NCBI GenBank assembly: GCA_938005675.1
Contig: CALKXH010000111.1
Location: 1 to 38,077 of the forward strand
Source of the DNA: an uncultured Anaerolineae bacterium
GTDB taxonomy: Bacteria; Chloroflexota; Anaerolineae; Aggregatilineales; UBA2796
Direction of reading: 5' to 3'
Length of the DNA: 38,077 nucleotides
The notes below the pieces were generated by a model, which was not told the DNA's origin, made no database searches, and saw nothing but the letters and a program-made list of their open reading frames with translations. The position numbers and the translations under genes were made by a program. This document shows positions 16,590 to 24,816 of the stretch, piece after piece. The stretch's first letter is position 1. Each line of letters starts with the position of its first letter.

Positions 16590-19500
16590 ATGCAGACTGA
16601 CTTTTCTCAGGATCGGCGGGCTTGGCAAGCCATGCACAGCCAACTTGCTCAAGAATATGCCGCGCAGCGCGACGCACTCGCCCTGCCGCTGCGCGATGGC
16701 TTGCGCGACGAGCGTTGGCAGGCGCTGAACTTGGCGTGGCTGCATCACTGGCTGTGTGCGCACGCTCAGCGCGCCCTGACCATCGCTGCTGATCAGGTGC
16801 TGCATACGTTCGATCCCGGCTCGCCCGACGACTACGACGAGCGCCTCGCCCAGACCTTGCGCAGCGCCGCCGAGTCGCTCGCCGATCCCGATCTGATGGC
16901 ATTCAGCGCACTGTGCCTCGAGGGCTATGCCGCCAACCTTGAGAAACGCTACGAGGCGGTGCTCCCGATGCTCAACAGGCTGCTGGAACTCAGCCGCGCC
17001 TTGCCCGCCGAGCGACAAGCCATCGCCCATCGCACGCGCGGCTTGCGCTACCTCTGGCTGGAGCGCTACGACCAAGCTCTGATCGATTTCGATCTCGCCA
17101 TCGCTTTGAATCCGCAACGCGCCGATCTGTACTTCCATCGCGGACGGACGCGCCACTTTCTGGGCGACTCGCTCAACGCCCTCGCCGATCTGACTCAGTC
17201 GCTCGCCCTTGAGCCGCAGGCGCCTAACAGTTACTGGTTTCGCGGCTTGGTGCATTACAACACCAACAATCACGCCGCCGCCCTTGAAGATTTCAACCGC
17301 GTCATTGCCCTGCAGCCCGATGATGCCGCCAATTATCGCTGGCGCGGGCAGACCTACTACGCACTAGGGCGCTATGAGGAAGCCCTCGCCGACTTCGACC
17401 GCGCCGTCGCCATGAACCCAGACGATAGCTATAACGTTCACTGGCGCGGCACGCTCTATCACGGCATGGGGCGCTACGCCGAAGCCCTCGCCGACCTCGA
17501 CCGCGCCGTCGAGCTGGCGCCCAACAATCCCAGCAACTACCGTTGGCGCGGGCAGACTCACCTCGATATGAGCAACTTCCCCGCCGCCCTCGCCGATCTG
17601 CACAAAGCCCTCGATCTGCAGCCCGATAACGGCTACGTCGCCTACCTGCTTGGGCGCGCCTATTACGCCGTCGGCGATAAAGAGAGCGCCCTCGCCTATT
17701 TTGACCTTGCCGTGCGCCTGCAGCCCGATGATCGCTTCAACCATCATTGGCGCGGCACGCTCTATTACGAGCTAGGGCGCTACCCTGAAGCCCTGGAGGA
17801 CTTCACCGTCGCCATCCGCCTCAAGCCCGATGAAGAGGAGAGTTACTACCTGCGCGGGCGCGTCCTCTACGCCATGAACCGCAAGCAGGAAGCCCTTCGC
17901 GACTTCACGCGCGCCGCTCAGCTCAATCCAAATGGCGGGTTCAACTTTCATTGGCGCGGCAGCATCAGCTATGAGCTGGGCAACTATCCCGCCGCCCTCG
18001 CCGACCTCAACCGCGCCATCGCGCTGCAGCCTAACGACGGCATGAATTACAATTGGCGCGGGCGGACGCACTACGCGCTCGGCGACCCGCAAGCTGCCCT
18101 CGCAGACTTCAGCAAGGCGATTGAACTGCAGCCCGACTCCGCCGATTTCTACCTTTTCCGCGCCCGCACTTACCTCGATGTGCGCCGCTACGCCGAGGCG
18201 CTGGACGATTGCAACCGCGCCGCCGAACTGCAGCCCGAAAACGGCTACGTCTACTCCCTGCGCGGGCGAATCTACCTGAGCATGGGCGACCGCGAGGCTG
18301 CGCTGGCTGATCTCAACCGCTCGTTGGCGCTGCTGCCCGATAACGGCAATAGCTACTTCTTCCGCGCCCAAGCCTACCTGAGCATGGGCGACCGCCAAGC
18401 CGCCCTCGCCGATATCACCCGCGCTGTGGAGCTGCAGCCTGAAGATGAGGAAAATCTGTTCCTGCGCGGGCGCATCTACTACGAGCTGAACGATCTGCAC
18501 GCCTCCCTGAACGACTTCAACCGCGCCATCCAGCTGGCGCCGCGGAACGGCTTCCTGTGGCACTGGCGCGGCACCGTCCACTACGGCTTGGGGCGCTTCC
18601 GAGAGGCGCTCCAAGACCTAGATAAATCCATCGCGCTCGGTCCGGAGAGCAGCCTAGACTACAGCTGGCGCGGGCGTACCTACGCCGCTATGGGCAACTG
18701 GCAAGCCGCCCTGAGCGACTTCAATCGCGCCATCGCGCTGCAACCCGATCACAGCGCCAACTACTTTCTGCGCGGACGCGCCCACGCCGCCATGGGCAAC
18801 CGCTCGGCGGCGCTCGACGATCTCGGACGCGCCATCGAGCTCAATCCGAGCAACGGCGATGTCTACTACTTCCGCGCCCAAACGCTCTTCGAGATGAACG
18901 AGCTGAACGCCGCCCTGACCGATATCAATCGCGCCGTGCGCCTGCAGCCCGATGACCTCGCCAACATTGTGCTGCGCGGGCGCATCTTCTACGCGCTGGG
19001 CGAGACCCAAGCCGCCCTCGCCGATCTCAACCACGCCGTCGAGACGCAGCCGCACAACGGCAATAACCTGTTCTTTCGCGGACAGGTGCGCTTCAACATG
19101 GGCGATTTTTCAGAGGCGCTCGAAGATTTCCGCGTCGCTTGCCGCCTGCAACCTGAAGATGGCTACAATTTTCTGTGGCTTGGGCGCGCCCTGCGCGAGC
19201 TGGGCGAGCACGAAGCCGCTCTGGAGGCGCTCAACCGCGCCGTCGCCCTCAAAGTCCCCGATCCGTCGGTCTACTTCTGGCGCGGGCTGACCCTGCTGAG
19301 CCTTGAACAGCCGCGCGATGCCCTCTCCGACTTCGATCACCTGATTGCCTTGCTCGGCGCGCAGGGCATCGAGAACGATAGCGTCTATTCGGTGCGCGGC
19401 AGAGCGCACTACGCCCTCGAAAACTATCCTGCCGCCCTCGCCGACCTCAACAAAGCCATCGAGCTACAGCCTCAGGGCGGCATGTACTACTACATGCGCG

Positions 19501-20414
19501 CGCTGGTCTACCACAACCTGCGCGAGTTCGCCCAAGCCGAGGCGGACTTGAATCGCGCGGTCGATCTGCAGCCCGCCGACCCGTACATCTTCTTCTGGCG
19601 CGGGCGAGTCTACTTCGAGCAGCGCGAGTACGCCTCCGCCCGCCTCGACTTCACGCGCGCCATCAAACTGGAGCCCGAGAACGGCTACAACTGGTATTGG
19701 CGCGCCCAAATCAACTACATTTTGCGGGATTTCAACGCTGCCATCAGCGACCTCCAAGAAGCCGTGCGTCTGCAGCCTGAAAACGACGCTAACTATCAGC
19801 TCTTCGGCATCATCTACTACGCGCAGGGCGATATGCCACGCGCGCTGGAGTACTTCAGCAAAGCCATCGAGGCTGAGCCGAAAAACGACATCAACTATCA
19901 ATGGCGCTCAGGCATCTATCAGGATAGCGGCGATCTGGATAAGGCGCTCGAAGACCTGAACACAGCTCTAGAGGTGCGCTCGGGCAACGCCTCAACCTAC
20001 TTTTGGCGCGGGCTGGTCAGGCTCGATCAACGGCGCTACGCCGAGGCGCTCAACGACTTGAAGCGCTCGGTTGCGCTCGATTCAACCGTCGTGCGCAGCA
20101 ACTTGTGGCTGGGCGTGGCGCGCCAATTGCTGGGCGGCTACGAAGATGCCCTGCTGGACTGGGAAAAAGCGGCGGCGCTGGCTGCTGATGAGAAAGATGT
20201 CCTCTTGCAGCAGCGCGACTTGGCGAAGCTCGCCCTGCTCAACGGGCAGTTCCAGCAGGCGCAAGAGCATTACCGCCGTGTGCTGGAGGATATCTGCCCG
20301 CTGGATAAGCTGCAGACCGAACTGGGCTTCCTGCGCCGCCTGACGCGCCTCTTCAGCGCCCGCGAGGATATCCGCAACCTGACGGCGTGGTTCGAAGAGC
20401 AGATCAGGCGCTAG
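16590..20414 (+). CDS. Giant tetratricopeptide-repeat protein (31 TPR units)
   Basis: A 1274-residue protein with no signal peptide or membrane segment. Start ATG 16590 has GGAGAG seven bases upstream; an in-frame TTG at 16575 would overlap that site. After an N-terminal helical region of about 145 residues, I count 31 TPR units from residue 150 to about 1205. The spacing is exactly 34 residues except for one 38-residue unit (near GAQGIENDS). Typical unit: WRGRxYYALGxYxxALADLNRAIELQPDN. The last about 70 residues are non-repeat helical sequence. TPR superhelices bind peptides or proteins. No enzymatic domain is present, so it is a scaffold or adaptor of unknown partner. Confidence 0.93.
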   Translation: MQTDFSQDRRAWQAMHSQLAQEYAAQRDALALPLRDGLRDERWQALNLAWLHHWLCAHAQRALTIAADQVLHTFDPGSPDDYDERLAQTLRSAAESLADPDLMAFSALCLEGYAANLEKRYEAVLPMLNRLLELSRALPAERQAIAHRTRGLRYLWLERYDQALIDFDLAIALNPQRADLYFHRGRTRHFLGDSLNALADLTQSLALEPQAPNSYWFRGLVHYNTNNHAAALEDFNRVIALQPDDAANYRWRGQTYYALGRYEEALADFDRAVAMNPDDSYNVHWRGTLYHGMGRYAEALADLDRAVELAPNNPSNYRWRGQTHLDMSNFPAALADLHKALDLQPDNGYVAYLLGRAYYAVGDKESALAYFDLAVRLQPDDRFNHHWRGTLYYELGRYPEALEDFTVAIRLKPDEEESYYLRGRVLYAMNRKQEALRDFTRAAQLNPNGGFNFHWRGSISYELGNYPAALADLNRAIALQPNDGMNYNWRGRTHYALGDPQAALADFSKAIELQPDSADFYLFRARTYLDVRRYAEALDDCNRAAELQPENGYVYSLRGRIYLSMGDREAALADLNRSLALLPDNGNSYFFRAQAYLSMGDRQAALADITRAVELQPEDEENLFLRGRIYYELNDLHASLNDFNRAIQLAPRNGFLWHWRGTVHYGLGRFREALQDLDKSIALGPESSLDYSWRGRTYAAMGNWQAALSDFNRAIALQPDHSANYFLRGRAHAAMGNRSAALDDLGRAIELNPSNGDVYYFRAQTLFEMNELNAALTDINRAVRLQPDDLANIVLRGRIFYALGETQAALADLNHAVETQPHNGNNLFFRGQVRFNMGDFSEALEDFRVACRLQPEDGYNFLWLGRALRELGEHEAALEALNRAVALKVPDPSVYFWRGLTLLSLEQPRDALSDFDHLIALLGAQGIENDSVYSVRGRAHYALENYPAALADLNKAIELQPQGGMYYYMRALVYHNLREFAQAEADLNRAVDLQPADPYIFFWRGRVYFEQREYASARLDFTRAIKLEPENGYNWYWRAQINYILRDFNAAISDLQEAVRLQPENDANYQLFGIIYYAQGDMPRALEYFSKAIEAEPKNDINYQWRSGIYQDSGDLDKALEDLNTALEVRSGNASTYFWRGLVRLDQRRYAEALNDLKRSVALDSTVVRSNLWLGVARQLLGGYEDALLDWEKAAALAADEKDVLLQQRDLAKLALLNGQFQQAQEHYRRVLEDICPLDKLQTELGFLRRLTRLFSAREDIRNLTAWFEEQIRR

Positions 20415-20420
20415 GCGCGC

Positions 20421-20442
20421 GGCGGAGCAGACCGACTCCGCC
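20421..20442. terminator. Possible shared hairpin between convergent TPR and trxB genes
   Basis: GGCGGAG and CTCCGCC form a seven-bp stem with an eight-base loop seven bases after the TPR stop, with no T tract on either strand. A self-complementary CTGAGCGCGCTCAG follows at 20446-20459 and overlaps the trxB stop codon. Confidence 0.35.
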
Positions 20443-20455
20443 ACGCTGAGCGCGC

Positions 20456-21418
20456 TCAGGCTTGCTTCTCGGCTTTTTGAGCGTCGGCTAGGGCTGCTTC
20501 GCGCTTGGCGAGCCACTCTTCAGCCGCCATCGCCGCCGCCGTGCCTTGCCCGACCGACGTCGCCACTTGCTTCCAGATCGGGTCTTGAATCTCGCCGGCG
20601 GCGAAGACGCCCTCCACGCTCGTCATCATGTGCCGATCCGTGATCAGGTAGCCGTGTTCGTCCATAGCTAGGACGCCCTTGAACAAGGCGTTGTTCGGCT
20701 CGTGTCCGATGAAGACGAAGACGCCTTCGGTTGGGTATTGGCGCACTTCGCCCGTCTGCAGGTTGCGCAGCTGCACGCTAGTGACCTTACCGTTCTCGCC
20801 TTCGATGCGCTCCACGACCGTATTCCAGATGAAGCTGATCTTCTCGTGTTCGAAGGCGCGCCGTTGCAGCTCAGCTTCGGCGCGCAGCGTATCGCGGCGA
20901 TGAATCACGTCAATATGGCTGGCGAACTTGGTCAGGAAGAGCGACTCCTTGATGGCGCTATCGCCGCCGCCCACCACCACGATGCGCTTGCCGCGAAAGA
21001 AGAAACCATCGCACGTGCCGCAATAGCTCACGCCGCGCCCGGTGTACTCCGCCTCGCCCGGCACGCCCAGCAAGCGCGGCGAGGCGCCCGCCGTCACGAT
21101 CACGGCGTCCGCCACGTACTCAAGGTTGCCGGTGCGCACGCTGAAGGGCGAGCCGTGACTGAAGTCGACGCTCAGCACCACGTCCATATCGATGCGCGCG
21201 CCGAAGCGCTCCGCCTGAGCCTTCATGATCTCGATCAGCTCGGTGCCGCTGCCGCCCGGAAAGCCCGGATAGTTCTCGATCTCGTGCGTGAGCGCCACCT
21301 GACCGCCGAACTGCGGTCCGGCGATGACCACGGGACTCAAATTGGCGCGCGCCGTATAGAGCGCTGCCGTCAAGCCGGCGGGACCGCTGCCGATGATAAC
21401 GACTTTCTCGCGTTGCAT
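20456..21418 (-). CDS. trxB: Thioredoxin-disulfide reductase
   Basis: A 320-residue low-molecular-weight TrxR, which passes electrons from NADPH through FAD to thioredoxin. N-terminal FAD motif [14 protein letters not shown] (8-21), [10 protein letters not shown], redox-active CGTC (Cys133, Cys136), NADPH motif VVVGGGDSA (147-155) and the HRRDTLRAE segment typical of NADPH preference. The C-terminal FAD motif reads FAAGEIQD rather than the usual AAGD, a conservative Glu-for-Asp change. GGAG precedes the ATG by about ten bases. It lies 90 bases downstream of ndh on the same strand, separated by a long hairpin, so it may be read from its own promoter as well. Confidence 0.95.
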   Translation of the reverse strand: MQREKVVIIGSGPAGLTAALYTARANLSPVVIAGPQFGGQVALTHEIENYPGFPGGSGTELIEIMKAQAERFGARIDMDVVLSVDFSHGSPFSVRTGNLEYVADAVIVTAGASPRLLGVPGEAEYTGRGVSYCGTCDGFFFRGKRIVVVGGGDSAIKESLFLTKFASHIDVIHRRDTLRAEAELQRRAFEHEKISFIWNTVVERIEGENGKVTSVQLRNLQTGEVRQYPTEGVFVFIGHEPNNALFKGVLAMDEHGYLITDRHMMTSVEGVFAAGEIQDPIWKQVATSVGQGTAAAMAAEEWLAKREAALADAQKAEKQA

Positions 21419-21459
21419 CTTGGGAATTTCTCCTGTACGTTGTTTACATGCCTACAGAG

Positions 21460-21501
21460 CAACTGGACTGTGCTGATCTTACAGCATCAGCAGCCCAGTT
21501 G
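21460..21501 (-). other. Long imperfect hairpin between ndh and trxB
   Basis: CAACTGG at one end and CCAGTTG at the other enclose further pairing (CTG/CAG and CTGAT/ATCAG) with a two-base bulge, about 16 pairs around an eight-base loop. There is no T run after it. It could be a weak terminator or attenuator, an RNA-processing element separating the two messages, or a protein-binding site. Confidence 0.6.
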
Positions 21502-21508
21502 CCGAGCG

Positions 21509-22843
21509 CTAGGCGATTTGGCGTTCCCGCTCAGGCTGTGGCTCAGGCTCAGCCGTGATCAGGCGGGCGGCGCGGTTGCGCGTGAAGTAGTTCCACGCCC
21601 ATTGCAGCAGCACCAGCAACCGATTCTGGAAGGCGACCAGCGCCATCAGATGCACGAACAGCCAGACCAGCCAGCCCAACCAGCCGTGCAGATGCACTCC
21701 GCGCAGATTGGCGACGGCGGCGGCGCGCCCGATGGTTGCCATGTAGCCCAGATCGACGTAGCGGAAGGGCTTGGGCGGGCGCGCCTCGCCGCGCAGCCGC
21801 GCCCGAATCAGCCGCGCTGCGTAACTCGCCTGCTGGATGGCGACTTGCGCCAAGCCGGGCAAGGGCTTGCCCGTCTGATGGGCGTAGTGCGCCACGTCCC
21901 CGATCACGAAGATTTCGGGATGGTTGGGCAGGGTCAGATCGGGCTGCACGATCAGGCGTCCGAGCCGATCCTGTGGCGCGTTGGTGGCGGCGGCGAGCGC
22001 ATCGGCGAACGGCACCGCCCGCACGCCCGACATCCATAGGATCGTCTTGGCGCGCACAGTTTCCTGCTGGTCGCCGCTCTGCAGGACGACACGGTCGGGC
22101 TGAATATCGCTGACCAGCGTGTTAGTGCGCACAGTGACGCCCAACTTGGCGAGGCTCTCCGCCGCGCGCGCCGAGAGGTTAGGCGGGTAAGTCGGCAAGA
22201 CGCGCTCCGCGCCTTCCACCAGCAAGACTTTAGCTTGCGTCGGATCGATGCGGCGGAAGTCGCCGCGCAAAGTGTGATGGGCAACCTCGCCGATGGCGCC
22301 TGCCAGCTCGACGCCGGTCGGTCCGCCGCCCACCACCACGAAGGTCAACCATTCCTGAACGCGCTCAGGGTCGCTCTCGCGCTCAGCCGCCTCGAAAGCC
22401 AGCAGCACGCGACGGCGTATGCGCGTGGCATCCTCGATGGTCTTCAGGCTGGGCGCGTGAGCTTGCCAATCGGCGTTGGCGAAGTAATGCGGGCGCACGC
22501 CGACCGCCACGATCAGATAGTCGTAGTGCAGCTGTGTGCCATCGTGCAGCGTGAGGCGGCGCGCGGCAGCGTCAATCGATTCGGCGCGCGCCAGCAACAC
22601 CTCCACATTAGCCTGATTCTTCAAAATGCTGCGCAGCGGCGCTGCAATGTTGGCGGGCGAGAGCCCGCCCGTCGCCACTTGGTAGAGCAGCGGCTGAAAC
22701 AGATGGAAATTGCGCGAGTCGATCAAGGTGATCCGCACGGGCGCGTGGCGCAAGGCTCGCGCCGCCCGCAGACCGCCAAAACCGCCGCCCACGATCACCA
22801 CGTGCGGTCTAACTGACTGCGTGGCAGAAGATAGGCTTTTCAT
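21509..22843 (-). CDS. ndh: Type II NADH:quinone oxidoreductase (NDH-2)
   Basis: A 444-residue single-subunit NADH dehydrogenase that reduces quinone without pumping protons. FAD motif VIVGGGFGGLRAARAL (about 16-31), NADH motif FVVVGGGPTGVELAG, the FAD-binding IFVIGDVAHY and the quinone-site-like stretch AQVAIQQASYAA are all present. A hydrophobic C-terminal segment (GWLGWLVWLFVHLMALVAF) fits a membrane anchor. ATG 22843 is preferred because AAAGGGG lies six bases before it; the frame is open further upstream, but that part covers the operator region. The promoter overlaps a Crp/Fnr-like palindrome. Confidence 0.93.
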   Translation of the reverse strand: MKSLSSATQSVRPHVVIVGGGFGGLRAARALRHAPVRITLIDSRNFHLFQPLLYQVATGGLSPANIAAPLRSILKNQANVEVLLARAESIDAAARRLTLHDGTQLHYDYLIVAVGVRPHYFANADWQAHAPSLKTIEDATRIRRRVLLAFEAAERESDPERVQEWLTFVVVGGGPTGVELAGAIGEVAHHTLRGDFRRIDPTQAKVLLVEGAERVLPTYPPNLSARAAESLAKLGVTVRTNTLVSDIQPDRVVLQSGDQQETVRAKTILWMSGVRAVPFADALAAATNAPQDRLGRLIVQPDLTLPNHPEIFVIGDVAHYAHQTGKPLPGLAQVAIQQASYAARLIRARLRGEARPPKPFRYVDLGYMATIGRAAAVANLRGVHLHGWLGWLVWLFVHLMALVAFQNRLLVLLQWAWNYFTRNRAARLITAEPEPQPERERQIA

Positions 22844-22872
22844 GGCACACCCCTTTGCATAACTTAGACTTA

Positions 22873-22906
22873 TGTGAATTTTATCACAAGTTTGATCAGC
22901 CGCCAA
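22873..22906 (-). promoter_or_regulatory. ndh promoter with Crp/Fnr-type operator over the -10
   Basis: On the minus strand, TTGGCG (22901-22906) and TAAAAT (22878-22883) are separated by 17 bp. The -10 is the exact six-base centre of TGTGA-N6-TCACA (22873-22888), the consensus palindrome of Crp-family regulators. Such placement would favour repression. No regulator gene is in the window. Confidence 0.6.
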
Positions 22907-22963
22907 GCTCTGAAAAATTAGCTGCGTTCAGTTAATCGAAAAAGAGCAGGAAGAGCAATTCAG

Positions 22964-23818
22964 ATGAACCCATCAACTGAGCCTGTAGATGACAATTTGC
23001 CCATGCGCGAGAGCGGGCTGTGGGCGAAAGATAAGCTGCGCGTCTTGGAAGCCTACATGCGCGTTTTTGGCATCTCAATGCGCGAAAAGGGCTGGTGTGC
23101 TTTTCATTATGTAGATATCATGGCGGGCGCTGGCAAAAACCGCATCCGCGAGACGGGCGAGATTGTTCTGGGCTCGCCCTTGATCGCGCTCAATCAAGAG
23201 ATTTTCACGGGCTATTTCTTCTGCGAGGCAGACCCAGTGGCTTTCGAAGCGCTGCAGACGAGAGTGCGGGCGCATCCGCGTGGCAGAAGCGCCTCGCTCT
23301 ACCAGCAAGATGCCAACTCAGCTATTGGCGATATCTGTGACCGAATCAAAGCCGTCGACCGCAATCGCGGCAAGGTGTGGGGATCGCTCAACCTCGCTTT
23401 CATCGATCCCGAAGGTCCGAGCGACGTCAAATGGTCGACGGTCGAGCGCCTTGCCGCCGTCAATCGAATGGACATGATCATCAACGTGCCGACGAACGGC
23501 ATCAGCCGCCTGTATGGAAGACAGAACTACAAGGCAGTGGATGACTTCTTCGGCACAGACGCGTGGCGACGCAACGTCCGCCCAGAGGACAATGCAGCCA
23601 CCAAGCGCCGCCACTGGCTCAATCTGTACAAGCAGCGCTTGCAACCGTACGAGTACACCGCTCTGGATGAAGACGACATACCCGTCCTGAAAGAGTTCAT
23701 CGCGCGCAACTCGCGCGAGGCGCAACTTTACACGCTGATCTTCGCCAGCAAGCATCCGCTGGGCGATCACCTGTGGGAGCAGGTCTTAAGGCATCTCAAT
23801 CAGCGACCGCTGTTCTAG
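22964..23818 (+). CDS. tcmP: Three-Cys-motif partner protein TcmP
   Basis: A 284-residue protein that I recognise as TcmP-like from its opening LWAKDKLRVLEAYMRVF, the Rossmann-like YVDIMAGAGKNR (Asp51, 54-57 AGAG) and the FIDPEG stretch (146-151), which recalls the acidic/Pro motif of methyltransferases. SAM binding is plausible but not demonstrated from sequence. TcmP genes are typically found beside DUF5131 (phage Gp37/Gp68) three-Cys genes, and that partner lies directly opposite here; the two 3' ends overlap by 33 bases. AGGAAG precedes the ATG. The molecular function of the pair is, to my knowledge, not settled. Confidence 0.85.
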   Translation: MNPSTEPVDDNLPMRESGLWAKDKLRVLEAYMRVFGISMREKGWCAFHYVDIMAGAGKNRIRETGEIVLGSPLIALNQEIFTGYFFCEADPVAFEALQTRVRAHPRGRSASLYQQDANSAIGDICDRIKAVDRNRGKVWGSLNLAFIDPEGPSDVKWSTVERLAAVNRMDMIINVPTNGISRLYGRQNYKAVDDFFGTDAWRRNVRPEDNAATKRRHWLNLYKQRLQPYEYTALDEDDIPVLKEFIARNSREAQLYTLIFASKHPLGDHLWEQVLRHLNQRPLF

Positions 23819-24562
23819 CGCGGGGAAAGCGGCGCGCCAAGCCGACGCATCCCATTCGAGGTTGCCCTTGAAAAAGACGGGCGTGCCGCGCGCATCAAAG
23901 AGCGCCAGCAAATTCTCTACCCAAGCCCGTTCGGGCTGATAGACGCGCCGTCCGTTCGTTGCCGCGCCAATGACCGCCCATTCGAGCGGCGCGCCTTCGA
24001 GATACGGCGCGATATCGAAGCTGAGCGGCTCGATGCTCATCCAACGCACGGAGACGTCTAGCTTGCGCAGCACCTCCAGTTGGCGTTCCAGCATCTTGAG
24101 CCGCTGCGCATGGCTCAGGCGCTTGCCAAGCATCATGCTGGGCGGCGCGCTCACGCCAATCCAGATGTTGGGCGGGAACTCAAAGTGCAACAAGCGCGGC
24201 GCGTTCTTGGTCAGCAGTTGGAAGGTGTGCCAATGTGCCGCTCGGCATATCGCCAGCACCTGTCTGACCTGATCATCCGGCACCCAATGCCCCATCAGGT
24301 CGGACATCGAGTCGAGGAAAATTTTTGCGGGCGTCTTGAGCTTGAGCGGCTCGGCGAGCGCCTGCGGACGCCAATAGTGGTGGGCGAAACCGCGCGGATA
24401 GCCACTCGTGAAGCGCTCGGCGATTGTCTCAGCGTAGCAGACCGCCCACGAGCCATCGGGCATTTGCCAGCGACAGCCGTGCTTACAACCGCCGACCGGA
24501 TTCCACGTATAATCCGTCCACTCGATGCCCCGTTGTTGCGCAGACTTGTGCTGCTTGTTCAT
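23786..24562 (-). CDS. DUF5131 (phage Gp37/Gp68 family) three-Cys protein
   Basis: A 258-residue protein. IEWTDYTWNPVGGC at the start and CYAE are the family's hallmarks. The three cysteines are Cys26, Cys30 and Cys42, spaced C-x3-C-x11-C, with the segment RWQMPDGSWAV between the last two. A compact C-x3-C-x2-C form, as in radical-SAM proteins, occurs in relatives. Further family-like segments are FLDSMSDLMGHWVP, FQLLTKNAPRL, WIGVSAP and VRWMSIEPL, consistent with a radical-SAM-like barrel and possibly an iron-sulfur cluster (inference). ATG 24562 lies just behind AGGTGAGG. Convergent with tcmP. Confidence 0.88.
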   Translation of the reverse strand: MNKQHKSAQQRGIEWTDYTWNPVGGCKHGCRWQMPDGSWAVCYAETIAERFTSGYPRGFAHHYWRPQALAEPLKLKTPAKIFLDSMSDLMGHWVPDDQVRQVLAICRAAHWHTFQLLTKNAPRLLHFEFPPNIWIGVSAPPSMMLGKRLSHAQRLKMLERQLEVLRKLDVSVRWMSIEPLSFDIAPYLEGAPLEWAVIGAATNGRRVYQPERAWVENLLALFDARGTPVFFKGNLEWDASAWRAAFPALEQRSLIEMP

Positions 24563-24661
24563 CACCTCACCTGATGCTTTTCTCTGAGTGTAGCGAACAA
24601 TTGCTCTACTGGGCAAAAAGCTTCATATTTTAGGCAGCAGGGCAAGTTTTGCGCGCCGCGA

Positions 24662-24690
24662 TGTGACATTCTTCACGCCAAAAATATGAT
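24662..24690 (+). promoter_or_regulatory. Candidate ppdK promoter with Crp-like palindrome
   Basis: TGTGA-N6-TCACG (24662-24677) matches 9 of 10 palindrome bases and overlaps GTGACA (24663-24668), a -35 candidate lying 16 bp from TATGAT (24685-24690). The leader to ppdK would be about 120 bases. The 24563-24816 gap also separates the divergent DUF5131 gene. Confidence 0.45.
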
Positions 24691-24816
24691 CAAGATAGGG
24701 CGGAATCGCGCGATCTGTCAATAGGCGAGGCTTGTGGCGCGTGGCACAATCACTCCATAGCACAGGTCTTGCGACCAAAAAGATTATCACCCGCAGTTGG
24801 TTAAGGAGTGTTGAGT

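Noticed and set aside
16590-20414. Possible DNA-level tandem repeat or CRISPR-like array in the TPR gene
   Set aside because: The 102-base period comes from diverged protein repeats without constant DNA repeats or spacers.
21434-21448. TGTA-N7-TACA inverted repeat just before trxB
   Set aside because: Short half-sites with an odd spacer and no promoter element to relate it to; chance is a sufficient explanation.
20702-22039. Plus-strand open frame opposite trxB and ndh
   Set aside because: It spans two real minus-strand genes and their intergenic hairpin, with no domain.
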